From: Datnioides undecimradiatus
Taxonomy: Eukaryota; Chordata; Actinopteri; Lobotiformes; Datnioididae
Direction: 5' to 3'
Length of the DNA stretch: 64,000 bases
Assembly (NCBI GenBank): GCA_008933995.1
Contig: WARS01000016.1
Location: 10,061,848-10,125,847, forward strand
The translations under genes and the position numbers were made by a program. Positions 11,216 through 24,089 of the stretch are shown here, one piece after another. Position 1 is the stretch's first letter, and every line of letters starts with the position of its first letter. The notes under the pieces were generated by a model, which was given only the letters and a program-made list of their open reading frames with translations, searched no databases and was not told the origin of the DNA.

Positions 11216-13004
11216 CTGCAGAGAAAGGGGACAAGGAGAAAAGAAGAAAGAGTGAATTTGTTGGGCAAGGTTGAATAGTATGCATTAGTTCTCTGTGTGC
11301 GTGCTCGCGGGTATCTGTGTGTGTGTACCTAGGTTGTGCCACCCTGGGGAATGTGAGGGCACAGCTGGTAACTACAGAGCTGATTGAAAACAACTTGCAT
11401 CCTTAGGGCTTATCCAACCTCTGGCACGCGCACACACAAAGTGACACCACAGTTAAAAGCACAAACACAACACAAAAGTCAATCCTCACAAATAAACAAC
11501 AGCTGGTTGTGTGTTAATATGGCAATGTGGGGAGGTGGATGGGAGCTCAACTAATCAGTCCCATAAAGCTCTGCAGAGAATTCCTCTGATTGCGCCAAAC
11601 TCTGTGCACTTCTGTCCCATTTCTAAACCTAATCATCTGAAATACCACAAAATTAGAGTTGGAATCCTTTCGCCAGGAGCACTAATCTGAGGGGGGGGGG
11701 GTGACAGTACAGAGGAAATGGAGAGCAAGAGAAAAGTGCAAGAATAAGAGAGATGGAGAAAAGGAGCAGAGAGAGGAACAAAATGCAATGAATTATAGAA
11801 AGAGACAAAAAAGAGCAGGATTAGCATCTTAATGTATGTGCCGGGAGCCAGGGAGAAGAAAAGATCCCACAGCATCTCTTTCTCTCTCTTTTCTCTCTAC
11901 GCCTCACTCTCCCCCTCTCTCTATCTCTCTACACCCCCTCTTCCTCTCCTTCTGTCTGTTTGAATATCAATAGTCTTTCCTCACGTTCCCCATCCTTCTC
12001 TCCTTGTTCCTTGCCTTCAGAGAACACATGCGAGGAGAAGGTCATGGAGGAGGGACCCCAGTCATATTCCTTAAATATGAAACCAGAAACTGAAAGAGAA
12101 GGAAAATAACTGGGAATATTTAAAGTCAACACAGAGGAGGAAGTTTATGTTGTTGTTGAAGTTTAAAATGTGTGCCATCTTAATTGGTTCCTGAATGATT
12201 ACTGACTACTTCTGCTGAAGACCTTCTGTTGGAGGTTTTTTTTTTTTTATGCACTGAAAATGGGAAAAAGAGTAGGAGCATACACGCACTGTTAGAGAGG
12301 GCTGATTCAAACTGGGGTTTTGAGACTATAAATTAAGAAAAAACATAAAATGTGTGAGTGCCTCAGCTGTGAGTGATTGCTAGTTTAACCTGTTACCAGA
12401 GGTATGCATGTGCCTCGTTATTTGGAGCCACAGGAGGGCGCTGGAATTGGATTAACACCAGAGACTTCACATGGAAGTTTCCCTCTGACATTTTAATATC
12501 TAAAACTCCCAACGGTTCCCTGAATCATGCAATATGAAAAAAGGCTAAATATAACACGCCTGTTTTTAATAAAAAACAATAAAGAAAAGTTCGTTTTTAA
12601 ACCCGACTTCAAAATTTCAAACAGAAATCCACCCAAGCCTCAAAATTTGGGGGAAATTAAGTCAGTGGCCACAATGTTGATCGTTATTAACAAATGCAAT
12701 CATTTCTGCAAGAAAATCGCCGAATGGTAATTTAATTACATTAACCGCGGAGGCTCGTGGTGTTGAGATAAACTCTAACAGACTGAGGAATAAACAAAAG
12801 TGGTGATAAATCTCTTCTGCCACTCAGTTTGTGCTGTTCGATCCAACAGTGAAAGGGGAAGCTGCCCGCAGCGTAAACCAGTCCTGATTATTAACTAACT
12901 GGAGGATTAACTCAAACTAACAGTAGATGAATCCAGAGAGTTTTCCATCCCGCCTTCTGCCGCTGAAGTTTATGTTAAGAACGAGCAGCGGCTCGCCCAC
13001 TTAC
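11216..13004 (-). other. ndst3: ndst3 intron 1
   Basis: This 1.8-kb stretch is bounded by GTAAGT (from 13004) and TCTCTGCAG (to 11216) on the minus strand. It contains a G10 run near 11692-11701, pyrimidine-rich DNA at 11870-11960, a T-run at 12238-12249, the CTCF-like site at 12427 and AT-rich DNA at 12480-12730. No coding exon was seen. The polypyrimidine tract of the exon 2 acceptor is unusually long, about 35 bases. Confidence 0.55.
12427..12445 (+). promoter_or_regulatory. Candidate CTCF-like site in ndst3 intron 1
   Basis: GCCACAGGAGGGCGCTGGA resembles the CTCF core CCASYAGRKGGCRS with one core mismatch (G where A is expected before GRKGGC). It lies about 560 bp inside intron 1 from the exon 1 donor. 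It was found by eye only; no matrix score is available. Confidence 0.3.
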
Positions 13005-13300
13005 CTCGAACCGAGGCTGAGGCGCTGCCGTGCGGGGAAGAGGCGTGACGGGAGAGCGCTGAGCGTGATGCTGCTTCGGGTGGGTCCGGGGCTCCGGTCT
13101 CGGTGGCGCACCACTCCCGTGTGTTTTGGATGCTGAAGCGTTGTGCCATCTCCCCTCTCTCTCCCTATCCTCCACTAGAGCAGCAGATGCGGGCAGCCGG
13201 AATGATCTGCTCTCCTCCCCCCTTTCATCATCATTCTTCTCTTTCTCTTCCGCTCGTCTCCCCCGCTGCCTTCTCTTCTCTCCCGCTATGCCCACTTGTC
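13005..13300 (-). other. ndst3: Putative non-coding first exon of ndst3
   Basis: On the minus strand a near-perfect splice donor, TTCGAG|GTAAGTGGG, ends the exon at 13005. It sits inside the only strong CpG-rich block near the gene and about 1.8 kb upstream of the strong acceptor of exon 2. The 5' end is not visible; about 13290-13300 is a guess from a TTTAAA box at 13316-13321. The exon has one ATG (13147-13149) in a strong context (G at -3, G at +4), which opens a frame running through the donor. Confidence 0.6.
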
Positions 13301-13315
13301 CCTTAATCTCTGCTC

Positions 13316-13321
13316 TTTAAA
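13316..13321 (-). promoter_or_regulatory. TATA-like TTTAAA box
   Basis: A TTTAAA palindrome within ATTTAAAGAG on the minus strand lies about 25-30 bases upstream of where exon 1 could start. In a CpG-rich promoter it may be incidental. Confidence 0.25.
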
Positions 13322-13640
13322 TGTTGAGATCAGGCAGCGAGTAGACGGAGGAGCACCGATATCAGGCTGCCCGTTAACGACTGACTGCCGTGCGTAAATG
13401 CCCTGGTTTAAGAGCGCCTACACAAGTGGAGGCGATCGAGCGATCGAGGGAGAGGGAGAGATAGAAGGGAGAGAAGGGGAGGGGGCTCTGTTTGATTGAC
13501 ACAAACAGCCTTTTTCTCGGGCATCAACGATCACCGGGCCGGTAAAAGCTCACGGCCCGTTAGTTGGTGTTAGTCGGATGAGGGATGTCACACGCGGATA
13601 CGCACCGGTGCAAGTTAATGGCGCGCCTTTCTGATTCTCT

Positions 13641-16600
13641 CTCGCTACTTGCACAAGGTGTAGTACTCAAGGATAAAAAGAGGCAAAGAATGAAGGAACA
13701 CTTTCACCGCAGCTGGTGTATAAAATGCATTCCCGTCTAATTAAAATGGTTATCAATCATGGACGTGAATGCAAAACATTCCTGATATTAACCATTCAAA
13801 ATTCACTCATTCATGCATGTTCACCCACATGTGAATCAGTCCCATTAGGCCTACTTTTGTACAATGTCAATCAACCAGGCGCTGCATGCCAATCATGCAG
13901 TGTTTTAAATTTGATTAGGTGTTCCCTTCTCCCTTCCTACTAGTTCATCAATCTCTCTAACCTACTTGCACTGACACACACTCACTCACACAAGTCTCAG
14001 TGGAGCTGGTGGGCCCCTTATTCACATTGTAATGGCCTTACAATGGAGCTTATTTAATATGTGTGTGTGTGTGTGCGCGTGTTTGAGAGAGAGCACGCAG
14101 TCAGAAGTGTGAAGAAAGCACATGAACCCTGAGAAAGACATGCAGGCAGTTGTGCTGTCAGCTCACAGAGGGTGACGCTTGGGCTGACGGCGGGACCACA
14201 TACAACATTAAGCCCGTTGATCCCCATGCAAACACACACAGATGATGCGGGTAAGGGCCCATTTTCATGCTAGTACCATGTTCTGTTTACTTACCCCTGA
14301 GTTAGCTTGAAACAATTCGACATTCTTGGGTCACACTCTGGCAGTACACGTCCCTATTTGTGTCTCTCAGTTAGTGTAATGACTAAGCAGCGGTGCTGAG
14401 AAACACAACTTGAATGAAAAATAACAGCCAGAATATCATACCCCACAGAATGGAATCCAGACATAATGAAGGTTTGGATTGGAGTGCGATTGTGTTTGTA
14501 TGTAAATTAGTGTCAGTGGGTGAAGTGTAATTAGAGAGGCTGTTCACCCATTTCCTCCACATTACAAGCTGAGAACCACTTCAGCTATGGTGCTAGTTGG
14601 AGACAATAAGCCAGACAGCTGTGCATATGCTGCAGTGTAGACTACAATGTGTATGCCTTCCTGTGCATGTATTTGTTAACCCTATACAGATGATTACGGA
14701 GGCGTTCACTGCTGTAAACAAAAGACCGGTACTGCACACACATACAGCATGTAATCATGCGGTGACTCTAACATACAGACAAACACAAAAACTCATGTGC
14801 TGACACACAGGCCTAGGTTCAAGTGCACAAATCCCAAACACAAGAGCACACGCAAGTCTGTGCTATACATAACAATACACGCACACACGTGAGAACACAC
14901 ACAACAAAAGGACTAGAGATGTGAAAAGTGTCGGAGCTGCCATGTTCAACTAGCACTCTGACAGTTAAACAGAGGCGAGCAACAGACAAATGAGAGAGAG
15001 CAGGAGAGAGACAGAGAGCGGGAGAGGGAGCATGCTTGTTGTCTTCATCAGAGGCTTTTGTTAAGTGAGAGATAAGAGAGGAGGAGCGACTGATTCCCCC
15101 TCTTCTCTCTCCCTGCTGAGAGCTAAATGGTGGCTCTTTGAGTCTCTAGTCCTGTACGAGGCCTGAAGAGAGCAAATGGAGCTCGAGTGTAAAAACAGGG
15201 AAAGACATTATCATCACGATGCATCACATCATCCCGGGAGTCAGGGCAGGAGGCATCCAGACAGTGCAATGTGCACGCTATACACCCCCCCCCCTAATTA
15301 AAAACAAAACAAAACATTGGACAGATTGTTGCATGCTCTCACTGAATACATACTAGACCCTGAGCCCTGGCACTAATAACGATACTCTTCTATCCTGACC
15401 GTTTCCACAAAGCACCGGATCTGTGGCTCAAACTAGCAGCTCTCTGAGATGTATCAGCTCTTTGCCTCCCACAGTGTAAACAACAACAAGCGCGAGGTTT
15501 GCTTAGGTGTGTTGGCTGCTTGGTGCTGTTGCTATTTTAATGATTCCTGCTCCTTCTTGCCTGTGTGTGTGCGTGCGTGTGTGTGTGCGTGTATGTGTGA
15601 TCGAACCACCTACCCGCTCCTGACCCCTCCCCATGCCTGGAAATGTTGATAGATAGATGTTCTCTTAAGAGCTCGGAGGCTAAGTGAAAGCTGTCACCCC
15701 CCCCATCCCTCCCTCCCACTCCTCATCCCCAAGCACATTAGAGGGAATATCTTTTGGCCAATCAATACAGCGCTTACAGATTGATAAGGCAAAGATACAC
15801 ATGCACAACAGTACACACATGTACACGCACGCACACACACACACGCGCACACAGACGTTTTCTTCTTCCATCTTTGGGTTCTGGTGTATAGAATAACCAG
15901 ACCTGAATCAATCTATTACTGGAATGCTGCCAGTAGCAGGATTACCATAGCAACATACACCAGCAAACTATGAATAATATCAAATGTATTGCTTATTTAC
16001 CAGTCCCGGATAAACTTCTAATTTTAATCTAATCCATCCCTCAGTTTAACATGATACTCCTATAGCAGGCCTTCATGTTATGCTTTAATACAAAGAAGAA
16101 AGCATTTGCAGGAAAAGTGTGTCCTCGTTTATTTATTTTTTGTTGCATAGCACAATTCATGCAGAAAAAAGCTCAACAGGAAGAATAATTGTAAGACAAA
16201 AAACAAACAAAAAAAAACATAGGAAAGAAGTAGTTTTGTGGTGTGTGTTTATACATTTAGTTTGGAAAGTTATCAATGCTGTCTGTCTTTTGTTTGTGTA
16301 TACATTTTTGTTCTTGTGTGCATATGTATTACTCCAAATTAACAACAATATAAATTTATTATTATTTTCACTAAAATTTTTACACATCATGTGCATTTGT
16401 CTCATTAAAACAAAGGAAGAGAAATTGAAAAAAAATCTTAAAACTTGTCAGGATATTTATGCAATATCATAAAAGAATATAATCTGCTGAAATATTTACA
16501 GAACAGTTAGTGATCAAGAAACAAAAAAAAAACAAAAAAAAACCCCAACAACAAACCAACCACCTGAACTCTACAGTCTTAACCAAACGCATATGTGAGT

Positions 16601-17527
16601 ACTATCATAGTAGTGTGTTTCGGTCTTGTGTGTGTTTTTCTGTGTGACTCATTGAAAGACAGGATGTGGTTCGCCAATAAGAACATAGTTTTTTGACATA
16701 TTCAGGAACAATATTGTCTCCACAAAAACAGAAACACACATAAATGTGCACACATACCCACAAGATCATGCTTAACGCCCACACATCTCTGTAAACAACC
16801 CAACACTCCCACACTTATAGAAACCACAAACACTGTCAGGCTCGTTGTTGGAGTGACAGAGTGCACCTTCATTTCATATCATATCAACACTTCATCTCTG
16901 CACTGATTACGAGTGATGCGTCTGAGAGGCAAAAAGGCAGCATGCATGGAAAGGCTAAATGTATGCACGAGTGTTTAAGGAAACAGACGTGAGACTGCTT
17001 GTGTTGAACATAAGTGCTCGCAGCATCATATGGTCACATGAGGATTTTAAAAAAAGAAAACAGGAACGTGTGGAGAGAGAAAAGGATGGGGGAGGATGTC
17101 AGAAAGCACAACTGTGATCAGATCGCACAGCACTCAAGGGAGGGAGGGGTAAAGTGATCTATCTCTGTCTCTCTCTGACCTTGTTCACTCTCGCCAAAAA
17201 CCTGACTTACAACCCCAAACTAAATATGATACCTTCTCTTTCTGTCTCTCCCTCTCTCTCCCCCCTCGCTCTCTGGTAATAAATCGCGCTGTAATTACCA
17301 GGCAGGATCGATAACAGTCACATCACTCCTCTCCTCTGCTCGTCTCCCTCGTCTGCAACTGACACTAACGTGTTCATCCCTCGCTGTGTGCCACTGTTAT
17401 AGATCTGTGAGTGATAGATTGCATCCTGTTTCGTCTGTGCACACGCAAACACACATGCAAAACACAGGTGCACACTAAGGGCTGCAGGCACAGGGGTGAA
17501 CCCATGGAAACACACTCATACACATGC

Positions 17528-17568
<41 letters not shown>

Positions 17569-17997
17569 GACATGGGCACTCACAACCACAAGTATGAGAG
17601 CTGGACACCACAGGGGGTGAGGCCATAGGTCTCAGTTGCTATTGGAGACGTGTCCTCAGCTGAGCAACCAACAAAGAGTTACCATTCTCTCCCAGAATAG
17701 CTCACTCGGCCCCCTGTCTAATGAAATGGAGGACAAGGATGAGCATCACATGGGCAGTCACGCAGTGTGAATTTGGTAAGTTTGTCTTTGACAGGGAGAG
17801 ACGGTGCATGTACTGTATGTGTGTGTGTGCATGTGCATCGGTGTGGTTTCTGTGTATAATCATGCAAGTGTAATGATGTTTAATAGGAAATTAAAAATAT
17901 CCTGGAGAGCAAGAGCAATTTTCACACTTCAAAACTGCTGACTTGTAAAATTCACTTACACCCACACTTCCATGCCCACTTGATGGGTGGCTGTGTA

Positions 17998-17999
<2 letters not shown>
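13641..17999. other. Non-coding DNA upstream of ndst3, block 1
   Basis: No coding exon recognised. Contents are short TG runs near 14061, 15562 and 17820, CA runs near 15830 and 17533, C-runs at about 15285 and 15698, AT-rich DNA at 16080-16500 and pyrimidine-rich DNA at 17160-17280. Purine-rich DNA at 14990-15090 includes an AGAGAGCGGGAGAGGGAG stretch. No transposon was recognised. Confidence 0.6.
17533..17564 (+). repeat. (CA)n microsatellite
   Basis: About 16 CA units ending in CAGACAGA. Confidence 0.93.

Positions 18000-18000
<1 letters not shown>

Positions 18001-18041
<41 letters not shown>
18001..18041 (+). repeat. (GT)n microsatellite
   Basis: About 20 perfect GT units. Confidence 0.95.
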
Positions 18042-18042
<1 letters not shown>

Positions 18043-21000
18043 ATTCCCGTGAAAGTATATATGTCCGTCAGCATGATGGAAAGCAATGCTGGTTTGAGTA
18101 TAAATTGTGAAAGCTGAGAATTCTTTTCAAGTTTATTTGTTTAGCAACAAAATATAATGTTATAACGTTGTCACGTACAGAGCAGGTAGTGAGCAGCTGT
18201 ATATTTATTACACAGACAAGAGCAAGCAGTTGGTAACAGTGGCAAGGAAAACGTCTTTGTACACTGGATGTTTTCAACAGTTATCAGACAGAAATAAAGG
18301 ATTCCATATTATCAGCGCAGCTCCAATCAGGGTGAGAGCTAATATTGATAATGTTTTTACAATAACAATGTGAAAAACAGAAATTGTTGGCCCAAATCTT
18401 TGATTTCCAAAGAAGGAAATAGGTATTTAAAAGTTTGATATTTTCAATAAAAAAATCCTTAAATTATAATTAATAGAGTATTAAAGTCATAGCTAATATT
18501 CATAGAATATATATTTTATACTCTCTATATATAAATCATTTATAAATATATTTATAATTTATAAATATGTTTAGAAGCATGTGTGCAAATATACAACGCA
18601 TTAATTCACAGTCATTTACTCAAGTATAAATAGAAACCTGTCCATTAAAATACGCTGTTACAATTAGAAAACATGCATTAAAGTTTGACTAGTAAAATCA
18701 ATAATATTACCAACAGAATTTACTTAAATACAAAAATGAAACTGATCAAAAGTAAAAGTACTCTCTGCAGACTGGCCCCAGTTAATAGTAGTGTATTGGA
18801 TTTGTATTAATGATCTATTAATATCTAATTAATGGCTAAATTTTGAAGCTGGTCAAGGTTGAGCTAGTTTTATCTACTTATCTACACTGTCGGGCAGTTT
18901 CTATAATTCTATAATAATGCCTTCACTATTTACATCCATCCTCACATCATTGTCAGAAAAGTAACTAGTTGCTGAAGGTGTTGACTAAATGTAGTGGAGT
19001 AAAATACTACTTGCCTCTGTAAAGTAGTGGAGTATGAATTTACATAAAAATGAAATACTAATGTAAATCACATATATACATTTTTGTATGTTTATAATCA
19101 GTTATACTTAAAATTGTTTTATCGGTAACCAAACAGCAAAATCACTGCACAGAAAACGGAGGAAATCAATGCTGTGCATGAAACAATAACAGGAAGTACT
19201 GGCTAACACTGTATGTGTTGGGTGTGTGTAGTATGTCCAATGTTAGTCTGCCTTTGCAGCAGATGTGGTGAGTGTGAGTGGTGGTGGGTAAGGCGACGGC
19301 TCCGAGGACAAAGCAGTCCCGAATCTTTATCTGCAAACGAAGATGAGGTAGCAAGAGTGGGTTGGATCTGTAGGAATGTTTATGGCTTCCAAACTGTCCT
19401 TGATGTCTGGGGGACGAGATCTTGTGCTGCTCTCTGCAAATTGTATTTCATTTGTTGCAGAAGAAATATAAGCACCCAGTCAAAGCAATGTTATAAAGGG
19501 TCTTTCCACTATAAACTCCAGCATCCTAGGAATGACATTTATATCAAATGATTATCCACTTCAACATTTATCTTTACTGCCCATCAGTCAATATTGACTT
19601 TACTGCATAAAGCAGCAACATGTTCTTTATGTTGCTTGCTTAAGGAAGCAGAGTTAATTGCTGTGGTCCTAATGTTGGTTTGTTCTGTACTGTTGAATAT
19701 TTGTTAAAAAAAAAAAAAAAAAAACAACTCATTTTATGTATGTACTTTTTCATATTTCAAATTGTAACATAATTAATTTCATCTTTGAACAAAAACTGCC
19801 TCCTATAATACTACTTAAGTCAGATTTTTTTAAGATAATAAGTTTTGTGGTGGAGTATAAAACAGCCAAGTCAGCACATTAACCATGGACAGAGACTCTG
19901 TAGTCTGTAGCTTGGGAGTTGATCAGATAGTCGTGACTTGTCAGGTTGCTCCTGTCCTGGCTGACAGTTCCAATGAAGTCCACTTAAAACTGAGCCAGCA
20001 CACTGGAAGCGACACATTTCGCACCACATTTGTAGTTTCACGCATCAAAATCAAGCATAAGCCCAGTAGGTTCACACTTCACTAGCCGAGATATTTTTCA
20101 AGTGGCTGATTCAAATGAACTGCAGACTTCTGTACAAAACTGTATAACAACTTGGTCATCTTTGCTGGAGACCTCTCACCCCAGGCAAAGGCGACAATGT
20201 GTGGAAAGTTACAAATTTCAGCTTTAAACACGGCTTCTCTCTGGACTCATCCTTCTCATCGAAGGAGAAATGCACTACTAGAGACACAGAATGAACAGCT
20301 GATCTAACAGCAGCCCCGACAGACCAGAGGTCAAGACATTTTACTTCTGATTAAAGAGGCTCTTCACCGATTTTAGACATTAGGATCACTTTATTCATCA
20401 TAGGCAGTTCTGCTCGGCTTTTGGAAAAACAGTCGTGTAATGTCCACAATGGCTTAAAGCCTGTGTTGTAAACTCTGTGCAGGCACTTCAAAGATTGCCA
20501 GCCAGGGAACATCAAAATAATGATGTTAATAAGTTATGGGAATTGCTGGGTTTGACTTTTTTGGGACTTGACCTCTGGTTCATCATTTCTGACCACGCCT
20601 CCTTTTTTGGAACACACCTACTCTGAATTGTCCAACTTTGATATTAAATCAAACGCAATTTTTAAAGTCTTAAAACAAGAATCAGGTTTCATATGAAGAC
20701 TGAAACATTTTTTTCTAAGTACCGTAGTGCACCTTTGAAGAGCAAGCGCTCAGTTAAGTTGTATGCCCTTTTGAAGGTCATATAAACACTGGACAGTCAA
20801 CTGTGATGACCACATGAATTTAGACTTATCGGTAGGTTCATCATGTTAACATTATTATGAGTGAACCTGACGTCTTGTTAAGTCGTACAGGGCAACAATA
20901 GATGTTGTACTTAGTGTAATTAGTGAGGCATTAAGTGCATTTGCATCTTGGATGATTTTATTTACTTGTGTGTATATGCATACATGTGCCTGAAAAATGA

Positions 21001-21840
21001 AGAAGCATTTGAAATGTTCATTCTCAGTGAGCAAGCAGAGTTCAGGGTCAGCCAAGTGGCTCCAGACACTATGGATGCAGAAAACTGTAGGCAGGTTTTA
21101 CATCCTGGCTTTGTGATGATGAATGAAATATGTTCTCCTCCCTTTTTATCTTAACTAGCAAATGTTAGTTAGCTGTAGAGAGGAGATAAAATACTCACAT
21201 TCACTATGCCTCTCAAAGACAACCAACAGCTTTAAGCTGGAATGTTTTCTTGCATGTTACACAGTTCATCAGCTGACATTACAAATAAACAGATGCTCAT
21301 GGCAAACAATTAATTTATATAAATGTCAGGCAAATTATGTCAATTTGGACTGTTTTGGCTATTAAACGATTACCTCCTAATGGGGTCAAATTAACATGCA
21401 AAACCAGTTTTGATGTTTCTGTGGGATGTTGCTTTGAAAATTTGGGAACAGTTTCCTTTAAATTGGTGGAGTACTTCTTTAAGTGGTGCCACCTACATCA
21501 CAGACCTTTTGTATCTGTAGCACTAACATGGTGTTGCTGTGCACTAGCTGGCTACTAATGTCCACCCTGTTTATGTGAGGATTGTAGCCTGTCAGAGAAG
21601 ATATTTGCCAGTAGACAGTTCCACAGTCTACATTGTAGCAAACCATCCCAACTGTGCATTTGGTGTTTTCATATTAAAAACTGGCTTTTCTATTATGTAC
21701 TTGTTTATGTTTTTAATACTCACATGGGTAAGATATGAGGGATAAAGGGTATGCAAAGAAAAAAGAAAAAGGAAATGAGTGAAAAATGGAGGTGAGAAAG
21801 ACAGATCCTCTGTCTTGCTGAAAATGAAGGTGTACATCTG
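18042..21840. other. AT-rich non-coding DNA, block 2
   Basis: No coding exon recognised. A very AT-rich core at 18470-18590 contains nested TTTATAAATATATTTATAAA-type inverted words and could melt easily. A19 lies at 19706-19724, preceded by a small inverted repeat AGCAACAT/ATGTTGCT at about 19614-19636. The rest is unremarkable single-copy-looking sequence. Confidence 0.6.
19706..19724 (+). repeat. Poly(A) run of 19
   Basis: A homopolymer that could be the tail of an old retroposed sequence; I recognise no source gene upstream of it and no flanking target duplication. Confidence 0.8.
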
Positions 21841-21841
21841 G

Positions 21842-21862
21842 ACACACACACACACACACACA
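21842..21862 (+). repeat. (CA)n microsatellite
   Basis: About 10 CA units followed by further interrupted CA repeats to about 21888. It is inverted relative to the TG runs at 22143 and 22289. Confidence 0.85.
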
Positions 21863-22137
21863 GACACACGCACACACGCATACACATAGGATGAGACCTG
21901 CAGAGAGTGTATGATTAACTGTTCTGTCAGAACTGAGAACTCTCTGGGGCGGGAAGGGCAGAGGAGGGGGAGGAACGGAACAGAGGAGAGGATGAATTGG
22001 AAAGGGATGGAGGAGCATTAGGAGGGAGGCTGAGGTCTCTGGGGTCTCTGAAAGGAGGTCTCGTGGGTTTGGGGAGGCAAGCAAGAGCCAACTGTTGCTC
22101 CTGCAGTACTTGGGTGTGTTGCTTTTAAGAGTGCACA

Positions 22138-22142
<5 letters not shown>

Positions 22143-22172
<30 letters not shown>
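22143..22172 (+). repeat. (TG)n microsatellite
   Basis: About 15 GT/TG units; the first of two TG tracts about 115 bp apart. Confidence 0.93.
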
Positions 22173-22173
<1 letters not shown>

Positions 22174-22284
22174 TGTCTCCTGTGACACTTGTGCAGAACC
22201 CTCTTGAGGATTATCTTCCTTGCAATCTATATGCAGAGCAGAATAGGCACTGCAGCATGGAATGCAGTTACTATTAGGTGAATG

Positions 22285-22288
<4 letters not shown>

Positions 22289-22326
<38 letters not shown>
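22289..22326 (+). repeat. (TG)n microsatellite
   Basis: About 19 TG units. Open frames in all phases across this run are artefacts of the repeat. Confidence 0.95.
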
Positions 22327-22327
<1 letters not shown>

Positions 22328-24003
22328 TCCTTATCACAGTTCTGCAGCGCAAGACAGTCAGAATGGTTGACCGAATCTCCTTCTTTCTCAACAAATCAGA
22401 ATGGCAAACATGTAGCCACGGACACACACACAAACACACACATACGCAGCGCGACTCCTCTATTTTCTCCCATTCGTCACAGGGCTTGTTGTTCTAATGC
22501 CACGGATAGGTCTGCGCTCAGGGTCCCCATGCTGGGCGGCTCTGCTCATAATGACTCGCGTCTCAACATTTCTCATTGAGTGTGTGTGTCTTGGGGGGCA
22601 GGGTGAAAGAGAAAAAAAATGGCTGAAAACATATTAAGCTAATATAAACTTCAGTATTTCTAGTTGACACAACCTCTTGTTATCAAAGTGGTTGTCAAGC
22701 TATCGTGTGTCTTTACATTTGGAGTGGATGGGAAGTGCTTTAAGGTGCTGAGCATAGCTCAAAGCTCAGAGGGAGACGGGGAGCTAATCTCTGGGAACCT
22801 GCAGCCAGCAGAGAGAGCCTGGAGATTATTTACAATACTACCCCAACCCCCAAACACAGAGACACGCACACATAGAAAAGCCCCAACAGCACAGCCTTAT
22901 GATAAATTTGAACACGGTTGATAATGCCATACAGCCTGTTCAGAGAAATGCGACACACTTTCTAACAAAGACAATACAAGACTGTAATCAATACATTGGT
23001 TAAAAAATATAGCATTAAAGCTCAAATGAGAAAATATTGTCTGTCGCTGCGTGTTCTGTGTTCACTCTCTCTTTCTCACTGTCTACCCCTGATGAGCTTT
23101 TTCTCCCTCTCCCTTCTTCCTCTCTGCTGAAGTGTCTTCTGGCATGTAACCACAGACTTCCAAAACACTTCACCCCACTTTAGATCCAGAATAGCTTCGT
23201 TCTGCATGGTCCTTCTACTTGCTGAATGTTGCTTATGAAAGGGTATTGTTTGCCCACTTCAGCTGATATGGCCTCGGAGCTGTAAATCACCAGTTACTAC
23301 TTAGCTTACTAACACTCCATTCAGGAGCTGCACACAATAGATCCACAACACATTCATTCACCGTCTCTCCCACTCCCGCCCTCCTGCTATTCAACTTTAC
23401 TCTCCTCCCGCGTTCTCCCTCTTTCTATCTCCTCCCTCCTGCTACGCTAAGCTGTTTTCTCTCCTTCCCCTTCTTTCTTCTGTATTTCTCCCCTCATCAA
23501 TTCCGCCATTCTAGTTCCTGATGTGGTTTTGTCTTTTTTAGGGGCCAACAGTTTCCCATGCACCTGCCTGGTCGTAGATATGTCAGAATGCAAACAGGCA
23601 TGCACACATTTTCACCCACAAAGCCAGCTTTAATTCACCCCCTGAAAGTTCAAAGAAGTTACGCATCTTATGAATGAATTTCAGCCAGTAGATTCCATCT
23701 GTTACCAGTGCGAGTGTGTGCCATTGTTGTGTTTGCAAAAAAGGCAGAGACACACAGATCCAAACTGCACCACAGAGAGAAGCATCACTTGTGATTGGTC
23801 TTGACATTTCAACAATCTTTTCTGATTGGCTGTGGCACTTCCAGAGTATGCAGTTTCACTCCCTATCTGTTGGGTGTTAAAGCAGCGATAACCACACACA
23901 AACTCACACATGCGCACACAAACACGCATGCAAAGAACACCGGCATTGAATGTCAGACCCAATCACCTCAAAGTACGCTCTACGTCCATGCAGCAGGTAA
24001 GAG

Positions 24004-24052
24004 CAAGGAGGGAAGAGAGAGGAAAGAAAGAGAGAGAGAGATAGAGAGAGAC

Positions 24053-24082
<30 letters not shown>
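24004..24082 (+). repeat. (AG)n-rich tract at the start of a long polypurine region
   Basis: Interrupted AG repeats (AGAGAGAGATAGAGAGAGACAG and then a pure AG run to 24082). Purine richness continues, less strictly, from about 24176 to 24390. Confidence 0.9.

Positions 24083-24089
<7 letters not shown>

Larger units (their letters stand above)
11181..13149 (-). other. Possible spliced upstream ORF across exon 1-exon 2 (about 60 codons)
   Basis: An ATG in strong context (13147-13149; G at -3 and +4) opens 48 codons plus one base up to the exon 1 donor at 13005. After joining to exon 2 at 11215, the frame continues for 12 more codons (ending INHHPLRLCM) to TGA at 11181. It depends on transcription starting upstream of 13149 and on the proposed splice. 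The product is Ser/Ala/Arg-rich and I do not recognise it. It ends before the main start and in a different frame. Confidence 0.35.
12960..13640 (-). promoter_or_regulatory. ndst3: CpG-rich promoter region of ndst3
   Basis: CpG dinucleotides are frequent here (for example GAACGAGCAGCGGCTCGCCC, GGCGATCGAGCGATCGAG and GTTAATGGCGCGCC) and rare in the AT-rich DNA on both sides. The block covers the putative first exon and about 300 bp upstream of it. A purine-rich GA/GGGGA stretch at 13435-13490 could bind Sp/KLF or GAGA-type factors. No clear CCAAT box was seen. The role is inferred from base composition and position. Confidence 0.6.

Noticed and set aside
12975-13295. 106-codon Arg/Glu/Pro-rich frame on the minus strand in the promoter region
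   Set aside because: It begins at GTG rather than ATG, crosses a consensus splice donor and reflects GC-rich promoter and exon 1 composition.
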